DNA of 64,000 nucleotides from Drosophila persimilis (GCF_003286085.1 NW_020825324.1:682001-746000); one strand, 5' to 3'; shown: positions 12,986 to 35,368, counted from the first letter of the stretch. Translations and numbers: made by a program. The notes: generated by a model from the sequence alone, not told the origin.

Positions 12986-13589
12986 GCGTTCGTCGCTCGC
13001 TCACACACCGTCTCTCTCTCGTTCAGCGTTCCATTGAGCACCGTTCAACGTTCCACCGTTCACCGTTCACCGTTCACCGTTAGTTTTCGCCGCGCTTTTG
13101 CCTCTCTCGCCGTGCGTAGCGGCAGCAAGCAGCAACAACAAAAAGGTTCGCCGTCGCCAAAACAAACAAACAAACAAAAAAAGAGAAGCCACAAAATAAC
13201 ATTTCATTCTACCATAAGAAAGTGCGTGAAACACAACAAAAGATACAGCAGATACAAGATTCAAGATACAAGATACTTCTTCAACAAAAGCAACAAAAGA
13301 TATACAACTATAACCGATAACCGATCGTTCAGTTCAGTTCAGCAGTCGATCGATCAGCATATCGTGTGTGTCCGTGTCCTATGTGTGGGATATGTTTTTT
13401 TACGGTGTAACCAGTGCCTCCTCAACCCTCAAACAATAAACAACTGCAGCCATAAACCCGAATGTACCGCAGAATATCTGGATCCTAAATTGGAATATAT
13501 ATTATACGATCTGATCCGAACGATCCCAACGATCCATCCTAGTCGCCTACGATCGATCAGAGATCGTTCTGTTTGTGTTTTTTTTTTCG
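12948..13589 (+). other. oc: Probable noncoding first exon (5' UTR) of ocelliless
   Basis: This stretch ends at a strong donor, TTCG followed by GTGAGT, with the intron starting at 13590. It is A/C-rich like Drosophila leaders (repeated CAAA and AAGATACA motifs). Two short upstream ORFs are visible: ATG at 13381, nine codons to TAA at 13410, and ATG at 13462, eight codons to TAA at 13488. If the exon is real, these could lower translation of the main frame. A long plus-strand frame across the exon has no ATG near its beginning and I do not call it coding. The exon boundaries, the left one above all, are inferred. Confidence 0.45.
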
Positions 13590-16500
13590 GTGAGTGTTCC
13601 ATATATCTCTGTCTTCCATGTCGGGCGACAACGTACAATCCATATCCATATAATCCATTAACTGAACTGAACTCTCACGGATCGCGGAAAGCGGCAAGAA
13701 TGAAGCAAGGATTATATTACCTAGGATTAACATGATTCGATCGATAAATAGTACTTATGTATATAGCCTTAAGTAGTTGGGGTGGATACCTTATCCACCT
13801 TGGATATTTGTATCTCACAGATATCTATAAGAGATCCCCAACACTCCGACTCTTTGATGATCCGTAATATTGATTCTCAAAGAGACATCTGATAGATAGA
13901 GGAATACCCTTAAAACATGAACTATTCATTACACAAAAAGATAGTTTTCTCCATGACTATCTTTTATGTTCTACCACTAACCATTCTGTGGCACACGATC
14001 TTTAAAATGATGATCTTTTATAAGTGTTCCACTAATCTCTAGTGGCGACTTCTTTTGTCAGCTTCTGGCAACCCATTGCAAAAATCTTTATACATTCAGG
14101 CAGAGGGGGAACCCCAAGCAATTATCTATGCCCTAGAAGTCGCCCCTTGACCTTTCCTTTCCACTCTTCTGTTGAAGTTCTTTGCAGTTCACAGGAAATT
14201 CCACCTATGACTAATATCCAAATCATAATGTGAGAAAATCCAAGACCAAAGCGGTCTCCGGTCTCCAGTCTCCAGTTTTTGAATCTGAAATTCGTTATGA
14301 TTTTCATAATTTTAATGGGCATATTAAGGCCGCCTCCCTTGGCCGTTAATTAGGCAAAACATTCAACCAAAGATCGATACAAAAAATATACCGAATATAT
14401 ACGAGTATATGCGTATGAGCACAAATATACTACAACAATAAGACCCTAAAAAAGAGGTCTAATATTAGATACAATAGAGGTAGCAGCAGCAGCATCGATG
14501 GAGCGATGGACCGATGGACCGACCGACGGCGGACCCGTTCAGGTCACATTATTCACACATATTTTGTGCCCCCTCTCCTGGTGCTGCTGCCGCTGCTGCT
14601 GTATCTTGTATCTGAGTCTTTCTCTAATTTCAAAGCGGCGGCTATAAATTAAAATATCTGAATAAAACGTTGACTCCTCTTCCATCTGTGTTGTTCTGTA
14701 TTATTAATTTGCATATATGTACGATGTATGTCTGTATGTCTGTATGCTAGAAGAAACACACACTAAAATTAATATGCAAGTTAATTTTTTGGGATGACAG
14801 TGGAAGTGGAGTTTGGGGATCTCTATGGATCTGTTCTGGCACCCACGCAACTACCGTGAAGCGGCGACTCCTAGGCTTAGATCCCAATCCCCCTGAATGC
14901 CAATTTCAATCAACTTCATTTCATTCACAACATCCGCCTGAAGAGAGGGTTGGCAATTGTGAATTGAAAGAAGTCTTTGGAGCCCCAGAGATCGCGTCGC
15001 GACACCTCTGATAGCTTATCTATCCCTCATATCCCCACAGCGACACGAACTGCGAACCGCAAACGGAACGGAACCGAACGGCTTCCATTGTGGCACCATA
15101 GCACGCCCCAGTCTCCAGTCTCCAGTCTCCAGTCTTTCACAGTTTTCAGACTCCCACACACAACACTCTCTGGAAACCTACCTGATCGGGTTTTACTCTT
15201 TTTTGATTTTTGATTTTTGTATTTTGTATTTCTTTTTTTTTGTTTTGGTCGTCATCTTTTGTCAATCTTTTGCCTTGCCTTGCCATGCCGTGCCTCGCCC
15301 TAGGTGAGGTTTTCGTTTCGTACGGATTGAGTCTCGTTTCGTTTCGTTTCGTTTTTCGTTGGTTTTTTCTTGATTTTTGTACCCAATTATTTGTATTATT
15401 AATTTTTATCTCTCTTCACTCTTTGCTCATTACGCGTACGCGTAGTTGTTGCTTCTCAAATTTCGTTGACAAAGCCATTTAAATAGAAATCACTCAGACA
15501 CTCAGACACACTGAGATGTGATGCCTGATGCCTGATGCCTGCTCTGAGACGGGGTTCCATTTCCATTTCCAGTTTCATTTCATATCAAGATCACATTGAC
15601 AATGCGTCAAATAATAAGGTTTTCTGTGTTGTTGTGACCAGTCTACAGCCGATCACCGATCACCGATCGCCGAGAGCTCTTTACTCTATTAGTCTATTAT
15701 TTGATTTATTTCTCTGGGTCTCTGTTTCTGTGTCTGTTTTCAATGATGCAATCATTTGTACTCGTACAACTCTGAAGGCGAAACACTGCCACTGCTGGCT
15801 CTGCTGGCTCTGCTGGCAATTCATTCAATTTTTATCCATTACAATTCGTTGTATCTGTGAATGGAATTGGGCGGAACGGAGAATGACAAGTGGTGTAATA
15901 CCCCCGAATATTTCTTGAATTAGAAACAATTTTATGGTACATTTACTGGAAGAGATATGAATGGAGCAAAAGAAAGTGTAGATTTCAGATGCTAAAGGAT
16001 GCTAAGATATGTCCAAGAACTATCAGTATCAGTTCTCCACTCGAATCATATCAACCATAACAAATCGTTAATTGGCCGAGCCAATCCTCTACTCAATCTC
16101 TCAAGTGATTTGTTGTGTTGGCAATATTTTAATTAATTTGCAATTATTCAGGGACTGGCAAATGGAATTGCAAATGGAAAATGGAAAATGGAAAAGCGTT
16201 TTGGGCACTTATTCCTCTCTTTGTGGTCCCCTCCAATCACTGTGATTGAACCAGTCCTGGCCTGCATTCTCTCCCTCTCTCCTTCAATTGGCAATGGGCG
16301 AATCGGCTGGTTTCCCAATCGCAATCATTTTGATTGAGCAATCTCCTGCTAGCATCTATTAATCACTGGCAAACGCTGCTCAAGTGTCAATTTGATTAAG
16401 TAAATAATAAATAATTTGCCATGTGATAAGCAGCAAAGCATAAGCATTCCCCCCATAGAAAAAACTAATTAAAAAAACCTCTACCGTACCGTACGGTATG

Positions 16501-17040
16501 GCGTACAGTATGGGGTATGGATGGAAAAAACTTGTCGCCAGAGCAGCAAATACAAGTATCTGCCGTATCTACGAGTAGTGTCAGTTGATTTCTAGGCCAT
16601 ATATATGTTTTTAATGCGTCTTAAACTTGTCAAATCTTCACACTTTTTCAATTATTTGGCACGTTGCTTAATTAAACTTCAGGCAACGTCAACGTCAAAG
16701 TCAGTAGCTGGAATCCACATCAACATCACATCGTCGTGATCCTCGCAGCAGCAACAGCGGCAGCAAGGTTGCAATTTTCACCGCAACAACAACACACAAA
16801 ATAAATATAATTTTATGCGAAAATTGCAAATTTAAATGTCAAAATGCATTTGCGTAGAAATGGTCTCCTCATCCTCATCCTCCTCCACTCCATCCTCCAT
16901 TCCGAGAGAGCTCCATTCCCATTACCTGTTTTTCGGGACGTGACTGCTTTTGCTGCTGCTGCCTCATTCTTTGTTGCATTTATTAAGTTGCATTATTTTC
17001 AGACAGAGACAGAGCCACAAAAAGCCAGACAGACGGACAG

Positions 17041-17074
<34 letters not shown>

Positions 17075-20000
17075 AGAGAGACAGACAGGCTTATTATGCT
17101 AGACCAGAGTCCGACTTGGTCTCCGAATGGTAGTGCTAGAAGCGGTCTGCAGTCTGCAGTTTCTTCTCCCATATAGTATTCCATATTCCAGTAGCTGTGG
17201 CTCAATGTAAATGAGCCTGAGAAATGCATTTTTCATCTGTTTCGTGCCTCTCCCCCGGTTCGGCCATAACGCGAATATCAGGCTTACACTCAACAGCAAA
17301 GAACAACACAACAACATTTTCAGGGGCTACATACAATTTGGCAGAGAAGAGGATAGCTGTCATAGAAGCCAAGAATATACCTACATATATATTTACTTTA
17401 AGAATCGATCATATTTTGACTTTAAGTTGCATTGTTTAGTTTCTAGCTAATATATTCTAAATGATCAGTGGCTCAATGATCATAGAATCACAAAAAACGT
17501 TGCAAATGGTTTTTTGTTTAAAGAAATCAGCTTTATCAATTAATTTGGCTAAGAATAAATATATAAAGGAGCTTTTACACACACAAGGCTCATGCATAGG
17601 AGAAGCTTTGAGCTTTCTTAGAGAGGACAATGATCAAAAAGAAAGCTCACCCATACACACTCAGGCAGTACGCATACGCATACGCATACGCAAAGGAAAC
17701 AAAACCTCTGCAGTAGAGTGTAGAATATGTGCAATGTGCCCGGGCATATTAAGTTGTTATAGAGCTTGTTAAGGCAACTAATAGCTCCGACTACAACAAC
17801 CACTGAGCCACAGATATCCAGTGGCTGTGTAGCTACCACAACAGCCAGAGAGCCACAGAGCCAGAGAGCCACAGAGCCACAGAGCCACAACCGAACCGAC
17901 TGACAGGTTAGCACTCCTGACAGCTGCACACACAGTGGCGGCCCCAAAGTTGATCTCTCGTGACTGACTAACAGAGTTATAAGCGTACACTCGCACGCTC
18001 TAAAGATACTATATATTAGTCAGCGACACACGGGGGCAAAGACAGAAATAAAGATAGCCAAAAGTTATGCAAAGTCTGGGGGGACGGGACCATTAATCAT
18101 CCGAAATTCGTATGGTTCGAATGGTAGATGAAATCTTCCCATGGCCCAAATGAACAGTAGCCAAGTGGCTAGCGATTTCTTTTCTGTCTTCTGCCTGAGA
18201 CTTTCCCAGGGCCGGCCAGCATCAGAAACAAAAACACTACCGTTCTTCAGAGAGTGTTTCGATGTGCGGGTCGGGTCCATCCAACGATCCATCGATCCAG
18301 TGATCTCTTGCATACGGTAGCTGGCATCTTCAATTTGGAGCTGGATTTCTTGGCATTATTTTGTGTGTGTTTTATGTTTTGTTTTCCTCGCGGCTGTTTA
18401 CCTTCAAAACTCTTGTGCACAAATATTATTTTGACCGTAATTACGTGAGTGAGTCGCCTCTCTCTCTCTCTCTCACTCTGGCTCTCTGTCTAGCGCGGGA
18501 GGAAAATAACATCAAATATTGTCGTGCCCGGAAACTGAAACCGAAAGTGATACGATCCACAGAAGAATCATCATCAGAAATTGCCGAAAATTGAATATAT
18601 AATGAAAGTGTCTTCTCTGTACGTGATATATATCCAGTTCAAATGATTTTGTCCCGCCTCGTTTCGGCGGTCCCCCTAGGAGACCGACCATCACAATGGA
18701 TCAGCCAGAGCCAGCGGGGCCTTGCCTGCCTTCTTTTTTGCTCTTTTTGCCATTTACCATGATTTTTCATAATCAGCGAGGGAGGGAGACACAGAGACAC
18801 ACAAAGAGCCAGCCAGCGAGCGAGCGAGCGAGTGAGCGAGACACCGATGCCAGCGGCAAATGACTAGAAAATCACGTAGTAGAGCCCCGTCTTCCGTGTG
18901 AGTCGCAGTTTCAATCCACACAAAAAATGTGACACATTTCTGGGGCTCCGACAATTTTCGGTTTTGACAGATGCTGAGAGTTCGACGGGAGTTCTTTTCT
19001 TTCTCGGTTTTTTGTTTTTTCTGAAGCTTTTTTCTGTTTTTGTTAATGGTTTCTATGGGAAATTAGGTTCCCAACAAAAAAACAAAACAGAAAATGTCCG
19101 AAAATATAAGACAATTATCTTTGAACCACTTTCGGAATGAATGGATCCATATCATTTCTCTAAACAGAAATTATTCAAACATAGAATATACTAGATCTAG
19201 TTAATTTTATTGTCCGCTCGATGGTAGTTAGTTCCTACACCAATTAAACACTTAGTTTTTTTTGATTTTAATTTGATTTCCTTTAATCGATCATTCATCG
19301 ATTACATCCCTGTTTAGTGTGGCTGCGTTTTGTACTAAATATGATAACGGTAACTGCTCGCTGCCGCTGGTCTCTCTCCCCGAATTGAAGACAGATGCGT
19401 TATTAATTTGCGTGTGCGCGTGAGCATGTAATTTGGGCAACAGGACTGTCTGTCTGTCCTTCGGGGGGTATCGGGTGCTATATCAGGGTCGAGGTTTTGG
19501 TTTCTCTTTTTTTCTGGAGTGGAGTGGAGTGGAGTGGTTTTTGCGGGCTGCATTTCCATCCTTCATGCGATATTCAGTCAGCCATGAAAGCGACATGACA
19601 AAACAAAACAAATTTTACAGGGCACCACAATGAGATGTGTGGATGTGGTGCATCCAAGGGATCGTCCTCTCCCTATCCCTATATCTCTGTCTCTCGTGGT
19701 CTTGTACTCTCTTTAGGGAAGTGACAAATAGTTTTTGGTGATTTCTGGGTTTTCAATTTCCAAAACAAAAGGCAAAACGTTCAGAGAGAGAGAGAGAGGG
19801 AAGAGAGAGTGAGGTGTTCGTGCTAATTCCGCAATTGCTTTTGCCCCTCTTAACCCCCGGCCTATGGGTGTCTCTGTGTCTCTGTTTCTCTCTTTCTCTT
19901 TCTCTGGGATAGTGCTAATTTTTTTCGCACGAAAACAGAGAGAGATAGAGAGAAGACAGCCTAGAGACAAAAGAGTTTTAATCCAGGTTCTGGGCTCTCT

Positions 20001-20658
20001 CTCTCTCTCTTAAGCCATGCATCGTCCATTGTCCTGTCATGTGTGTGTGTGTGTCCTGGCAGCGGCGGATCAGCAGTCCCAGCAGTCTATTGAGTCGTAG
20101 TACCAGTTTTAGTAAGTGTCTGAAATAATCCTGTGGCTAAGCGCAGATCAAAGATCTTAAACCGCAAGGATAAGCCCCCGAAGGAACTTCGTCTTCAAGT
20201 TCGGCTTGCCGGCTCGTCGGCTCGTCGGTCGGTCGTTTGCGGGCGTTCTCGTTGGGTAATCTTCGAAAACGGAGAGATTAGAAGTTTTTACATAATAGGG
20301 CGGCAAACCTCAGGGATTAGGCCACCAAGACAGAGAGATAGAGAGGGACAGATAGAGCGTACTCTTTGGTTTCGGTGTCCCTTTATAAGTCTGAGCCTCG
20401 TACTCTACCGATCTTAGAGTGTAATTGGAACTCGTGGCAAGAGCTTAACCCATAAGCAAACAAATACTTATCGGAGAGTAGAACATTTTCCAAGATATTC
20501 CCAGTTTCAAAAAGATAATTTGCAATACTGTAAGTAAATATCGCGAGTATTTACTGTGCTCCGAAGAGGGTAGCATAAGAAGAGCATGAGAAGAGGTGTT
20601 TTATCATTGATTATCAGACATCTAACTATATTGCATTCCATTCTTTCCATACTTTCAG
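13590..20658 (+). other. oc: ocelliless intron 1
   Basis: Donor GTGAGT at 13590. The acceptor is a pyrimidine-rich tract ending in CTTTCAG at 20658, with a CTAAC branch-point match about 35 nt upstream. No coding sequence is seen inside. It holds microsatellites: a GACA array at 17026-17090, (CT)n near 18459-18474 and near 19997-20011, and GTTTC near 15340. A TACCGTACGGTA palindrome lies near 16490. Some AT-rich, repeat-poor stretches (for example 13740-14100 and 15900-16450) are candidate enhancers by position only. Confidence 0.55.
17026..17090. repeat. (GACA)n microsatellite
   Basis: An array of ACAG/GACA units of about 65 bp with few interruptions, inside ocelliless intron 1. Confidence 0.9.
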
Positions 20659-20867
20659 ATACATTCAAACACACACAACCATTGAGGCGACAGATCGAGA
20701 GGGTCCCAGCTTGGATTTCGGCAGAAGGAAGGAAGGATACTAGGAGTTCTTACACCGTCAGCGTCTCTTAGATCGGTCTCAAGATTGATTTCGGGGAGAT
20801 AGCTGCAGCACGTGGCGAGCGGACACACAACAGCTTCAACGTGGCGCTCCACTCGACAGAGGCCCTG
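20659..20867 (+). other. oc: 5' UTR part of ocelliless coding exon 2
   Basis: It follows the acceptor CTTTCAG and contains no ATG before the start codon at 20868. The frame upstream of that ATG is open back to a TAG at 20769 but has no earlier in-frame ATG, so 20868 is the only reasonable start. The bases just before the ATG (CCTG) are a poor match to the Drosophila start consensus. Confidence 0.6.
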
Positions 20868-21048
20868 ATGGCGGCGGGTTTCCTCAAATCTGGCGATTTG
20901 GGCCCCCATCCGCACAGCTATGGCGGCCCGCATCCCCATCACTCGGTGCCGCACGGGCCCCTGCCGCCGGGCATGCCGATGCCGTCTTTGGGTCCCTTCG
21001 GCCTCCCACATGGTCTCGAGGCCGTTGGGTTCTCCCAAGGTATGTGGG
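20868..21048 (+). CDS. oc: ocelliless/orthodenticle homeobox protein, coding exon 2 (N-terminus)
   Basis: This exon encodes residues 1-60 and the first base of codon 61. The protein is a K50 paired-class homeodomain transcription factor of the OTX family, nuclear, which specifies anterior head, ocelli, photoreceptor subtype and ventral midline in Drosophila (known for the family). The start MAAGFLKSGDLG and the His/Pro/Gly-rich N-terminus match the D. melanogaster protein from memory. The exon ends in phase 1 before GTAAAT at 21049. A second, stronger donor, AAG followed by GTATGT at 21040, also ends in phase 1. Using it would remove exactly three residues (MWG). The assembled protein, with the distal donor, is 552 aa; the D. 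melanogaster form is longer (about 670 aa from memory), the difference lying in low-complexity tracts. Confidence 0.95.
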
Positions 21049-30260
<9,212 letters not shown>

Positions 30261-30899
30261 GTTTGGTTCAAGAATCGACGCGCCAAGTGCCGCCAACAGT
30301 TGCAGCAGCAGCAGCAGTCGAACAGCTTGAGCAGCTCCAAGAACGCCAGCGGCGGGGCAGGCAGCGGCAGCTGCAGCGGCTCCAACAACAGCCGTAGCGG
30401 CGGCGGCGGCGGCAGCGGCAGTGGCAACAACAACAGCGGCAGCGGCAAGTCCGGCGGCCAAAAGCAGAGCCAAAGCCAAAGCGGCGGCGGCGGTGGCAGC
30501 AGCAGCTCTGCGGCGGCAGCGGCCAGTGCAGCGGCAGCCGTGGCGGCGGCCCAGTCGATCAAGACGCATCACAGTTCCTTCCTGAGCGCCGCTGCTGCGG
30601 CAGCTGCTGGGGGATCTGGCGGTGGCAACAATGGCAACAACAGCAGCGGCAGCAACAACAACAACAACAACAACAACAGCAACAACAACGGCGGCGGATC
30701 GACGCCGAACAGCAGCAGCAGCAGCACCGGCGGCAGCAACTCCCACAGCCACGCGCATCTATCCGCAGCAGCAGCAGCGGCCGCCCTGAACGTGACGGCG
30801 GCGCACCAGAACTCCTCGCCCTTGCTCCCCACCCCGGCCACCTCCGTCAGTCCCGTTAGCATCGTCTGCAAGAAGGAGCACGGCCTGACGGGCGGCTAC

Positions 30900-30939
<40 letters not shown>

Positions 30940-31583
30940 GAGGCGGAGGCGTTGGCTCCTCCGGCGGCGTTGGCCTCAATCTCGGCGTCGGCGTGGGCGG
31001 CGGCGTCGGCGGTGGCGTCGGTGTCGGTGTGGGCGTCTCCGGGGATGTGCTCCGCTCGCCATACGATCAGCTGAAGGACGCCGGCGGTGACATCGGCGCT
31101 GGGGTGCATCACCATCACAGCATCTACGGATCGGCGGCGGGCAGCAATCCCCGCCTGCTGCAGCCGGGCGGCAACATCACGCCGATGGACAGCAGCAGCA
31201 GCATCACCACCCCCTCACCGCCGATCACCCCCATGTCGCCGCAGTCGGCAGCAGCGGCCGCACATGCCGCGCAATCGGCCCAGTCCGCCCACCACTCGGC
31301 CCACTCGGCCTACATGTCCAACCACGACTCGTACAACTTCTGGCACAACCAGTACCAGCAGTACCCCAACAACTACGCCCAGGCGCCCAGCTACTACTCC
31401 CAGATGGAGTACTTCAGCAACCAGAACCAGGTGAACTACAACATGGGCCACTCGGGGTACACGGCCTCCAACTTTGGCCTCTCGCCCTCGCCCAGCTTCA
31501 CCGGCACTGTGTCCGCCCAGGCCTTCTCGCAGAACAGCCTCGACTACATGTCGCCGCAGGATAAGTATGCGAATATGGTGTAG
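30261..31583 (+). CDS. oc: ocelliless coding exon 4 (homeodomain end and transactivation region)
   Basis: This exon encodes residues 113-552. It begins VWFKNRRAKCRQQ, completing recognition helix 3 with Lys at homeodomain position 50, which gives preference for TAATCC sites. The rest is a low-complexity effector region: Gln run, Gly/Ser run, Ala runs, Asn run (about residues 244-256), a Gly run of 17 (from about 327), Val-Gly repeats and a VHHHHSIYG block near 394. Conserved blocks follow: SPPITPMSPQ, a Tyr/Asn/Gln-rich segment containing NFWHNQYQQYP, and the C-terminus SLDYMSPQDKYANMV. The stop is TAG at 31581-31583. The repeats, GGC and CAG in particular, are prone to length change, so length differences from other species are expected. 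The reading frame remains open after this stop (separate entry). Confidence 0.97.
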
Positions 31584-31862
31584 AATCTACTCTTCCAGTA
31601 CTGCGGCACGAGCAGCACGAGCAACACGGGGAGCGGCAGTGCGAGTGGCAGTGGCAGTGGCAGTGGCAGTGGCACGGGGAGTGCTGCAAGTGGCAGCAGC
31701 AGCGGGCGATCGCCACAATTGCAAATGGAGCAGCATCATCATCAGCAGCTGCAGCAGCAGCAGCAACATCAGCTGCCACATCATTTGCAGCAGCTGCAGG
31801 GGCAGCAGCAGCAGCAGCACGAGGATCAGGAGTCACATTTGGGGGGTCACTCCTTTGGCTAA
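31584..31862 (+). other. oc: Open frame continuing past the ocelliless stop (candidate readthrough extension)
   Basis: In the same frame as ocelliless, 92 sense codons follow the TAG before TAA at 31860-31862. The extension starts NLLFQYCGTSS, runs through Gly-Ser repeats and RSPQLQMEQHHHQQ, then Gln/His-rich sequence, and ends HEDQESHLGGHSFG. Its Gly/Ser/Gln/His composition matches the upstream effector region. The other plus-strand frames give Arg/Ala or Ser/Ile-rich peptides. Caution: the region is built of stop-free trinucleotide repeats, so several other frames are open too and openness alone is weak evidence. The stop context is UAG followed by A, not one of the most leaky contexts. It may be a readthrough tail, a former C-terminus behind a newer stop, or repetitive 3'UTR. 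Confidence 0.4.
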
Positions 31863-33627
31863 AGGATCCTTCCCACATACATATCTAACACACACACACA
31901 CACTCCCCTACCCTCCAGACCCCTCCCCTTCCCTTCCCAACCCTCCTCTCACTCTCTATATCTCAAAAATATTTCAAATAATTTTTTTTTTCTTATAGTT
32001 AATAAAAGTGTTTTTTTTTTTCTAAATATAAAAACGAGTATATATATATATAAATACAAAATGGATCCGTGTATAGAAAGACAGAGAGTTATCCCGATAC
32101 ATCCGATACATATATATAGAGGGTACACATACATATATATACACATATATATATCTAGCCTAAGCCGCCAGGATCAACGAAGTAAATGAGTGATAAAAAG
32201 AAAAAAAAAAAACATAAAGCAAAAACACATTTGTTAATAATCGAAGAGTATGCCCGCGGGATCTCAGAAGATTCGGAAGGGGGTAAGGGGGGAGATGCAA
32301 TATGTATGTAGTAGGACCCCCCATGCCCTATATAGCAGAACGGAAGAGCAGAACCCGAGCAGGAGGATTCCACATTCCCCTGTACGGAGGCAGGGAGGCA
32401 GGGAGGCAGGGGAAAATGGAAATAGATCAGCTCTCATATCATAATATCTAACCCATAATTCCAAGTTTCAAGTTCTTTAAATAACGCAAAAAAAAAAAAC
32501 AAAAAGAAAAAAAGAAGTTTCAAGTTCAAATCATCATTTTGTTGTCTTTAAATAATAATAAATAAAAAACAAAAAACAAAAGATAGTTCTACATATATGT
32601 ATATGGTTATATATGGATATATAGTATATATATTCGGGGGAATAACCGAACCTAAATCAGCTAAAAGAAAAAACACGAAAAGCGAATTAACATTTCAGAC
32701 TTCAAAAGCATATAAGCCACACACACACACACACAGACACACACAGACAGACAGACACACATGAGAGAAGTATCTAGAACATAAGCGAGATCTGAATGCG
32801 GTGAATGGATGAATGGATCGAGAACATATGTATGTATGTAAACCATTTATTGATTTAAATATAGGAAATTTTATTGCAAATAAAACACACAAAAAAACAC
32901 AAGCCACAATCCAAAAGCGAAGAATTCAAATGACAAGAGTAAATATTTATAAAATAATTTAAAGAAGCATAAATCTAAAACAAGTATAAAAACAAAAATG
33001 TACAAAAAAAAAAAAAAAAACGTAAGAATCTTGACAACTATATGCATATATATTATATTGAGTGTATGATATATGTATATACTTATATGTATACATATAG
33101 TATATTGTATGTGTGCGTGTACATGTTCTCCATAAAATATGATATATATATAAAAGAAATAAATGAAAACTTTTGTAATATTTAAAGAATCGAAAACACA
33201 CACACACACCCACACCACACACACATACACGAAACAAAAGTTAGTTCAATGGAGAGGTTTTTTCATACATTTTTTGTTTAGTTTTAATTTCAATTGAATT
33301 GTAATTTAAGCTTAAAAGATTTGTTTTAAAAACACACACACACACCACACACACAAACACCTAAGCACACACTTTCACCTACACCTACACCTACACACAC
33401 ATGCATGTGCGTATGCAAAAGAGAAAAACTCGAAGAAAATTTAGCATTTAATTCACTTACAAATTAAGGGCATTTTTTTTCCGCGGGTTAAATATTTTAG
33501 GCTAACGAAACAAAAATCTAAAAACAAAAAACAAATAAAGGTGGAAAAGAAATGTAAACACGAAAATTAGTTGATAATATTTAAGAGCGGATCCATATAC
33601 AATCGATCCCTATATATATACATATAT

Positions 33628-33667
<40 letters not shown>

Positions 33668-33840
33668 CATAATTATATGATAATGTTTAAGCAAACTGGT
33701 TAATTCTTTTTTTTTTAATTATAAAAACCGAAAGAAAAACTAAAATAATTGTAAAAAGTTCACAAAAATATGATCAGATGAATAATATATATATATAAAG
33801 AAAAAACGATGATCCATCTTTTTATTTATTTGAAAGCTTC
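31863..33840 (+). other. oc: ocelliless 3' UTR (extent inferred)
   Basis: AT-rich sequence with several AATAAA signals: 32001, 32561, 32879, 33158 and 33534. CA-rich tracts lie near 32717-32760, 33195-33232 and 33330-33420. A Pumilio-type TGTATATA is near 33074. Composition changes around 33840 to ordinary intergenic DNA, so the distal end is probably between 33540 and 33840. Several poly(A) choices suggest alternative 3' ends (inference). Confidence 0.6.
33534..33539 (+). terminator. oc: Most distal canonical poly(A) signal of ocelliless
   Basis: AATAAA followed by AAGGTGG and further A/T-rich sequence. It is the last canonical signal before the composition changes. Earlier signals at 32001, 32561, 32879 and 33158 are alternatives. 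Confidence 0.4.
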
Positions 33841-35368
33841 TACAGGTCTTGAGATTCTACAGGATTCTATGCTATTAATTCCATGAAAGAAGAATAATAC
33901 CTTCGAAATTGATGGCGTTTCAAGGATGGATAATTTAAAGGCAAAAAACTCAGAGTCCATGATGCGAAAGTAGAGCTCTGAGTACTGGCAAAACTACTGC
34001 CATTCCGGCAAGGAATAGGAATATCTTCTGAAATGGTCATAAATGACTCTTATTTATAGCTGTAGTTTGAGTGCATCACGAATTCTTTTTGGGATTTTCG
34101 GGTCACAAAATGAGGCTAGGGATATCTACTCTATGGAAAGGATCTGTACATCTGTACATACAAGATAGTGCACCGCTGAAGGGGAGAATTTCAAAGCAGA
34201 GCCGAAATAAGTTGGAAATGTAGAATCAATATTTCTGACTTTTAGTGAATGCAATTTGCCATAATCCTCTCCAAACTCTCGGGGGCTACCCGGATACACA
34301 CCTGATTGGATGGATGGGGATAAATTACTCAAACTGAAGTTGTGGTGTGTGGCGGCTTCGGCTTAAGAGATCCTTGGAATTCGGCTCAGTAAATAACCCG
34401 ATCGTCAGCAGCTACCAAAATATACTCGTACCCCAAAAACCTTCTGTGCCAGCGTCGTCGTCGTCTGTTTCCTCTGCGCCTTGTTTGTGTTTTTGTATTT
34501 ATTGGCATTCGTTTGGGGCACGCGTCCGCGTCTGCCTCTGTGGCTTGCGGCTTTGTCGAGTGAGTCGAGGAGTCTCTCTGATCCCAAAAGCCCTTCGACT
34601 TCGACCGTCTGCGCCTTGACAACAATTGTTGAGGCGACTCCCTGACAATGAAACGAAACGAAACGAATCGAGGCAGGGCGAGTCGACTCCGATTCGACTC
34701 TGAGTCGAGTCAGCCATCATCATCATAAACCATTAATTCAGCTCATAAAAACATGCCACGCCCCAGCACAAAACAGCACAAAAGTGGCTTCTTATTCCAT
34801 CCACTACGTATTCCGCTCAAACACAAATACAATAGACGTATATCCTTAACTTTAGAGGAGGTTAATCCCGACCACCGACTACCGACTGCCGCCCTTTCGA
34901 TTATTATTATTTTCTATTAATTATGTTAATGAAAATGCTGGAAATTCATTTGCCATTTGCGGCTAATTGTCGCACCATGTGGCACGTGCCGCTCGTGCCT
35001 TCAATTCAGATTGAGCATCCTCAGAGCATCCTCTCTATCTGGCAGATACATCGATTCCGATTCCGTTTCCGATTCCGTTTCGGATTCCTATTCCTATTCC
35101 CAAAGTTCTCAAATGCTGTGCCCTCTATTGTTATCTAGACAGAGACAGAGAGAGAGAGAGACACGCGACTCGCAGTTCCAGTTCCCCAGTTCCCTGCCAA
35201 TCCATCTCCATCTCCATCATCATCGTCAGTCATCGTCGTAGTCGTCGTAGTCGTAGTCGTCGCCATCAATGGGCGCGTGTTGCTTATAGAATTACCAACT
35301 AATTCGGTATTTATGAGGCTTCGTCGAGTGCAGTTTGCGGGTCTAGGAATCGCTTGGGCTCTTGCCTT

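Noticed and set aside
12905-13735. 276-codon plus-strand open frame over the ocelliless leader
   Set aside because: It begins without an ATG, crosses the likely splice donor at 13590 and gives Arg/Ser/Lys-rich low-information sequence. Better explained as 5' UTR.
18105-18125. GGTTCGAAT word as a possible tRNA T-loop
   Set aside because: No acceptor stem, D-loop or anticodon arm can be built around it.
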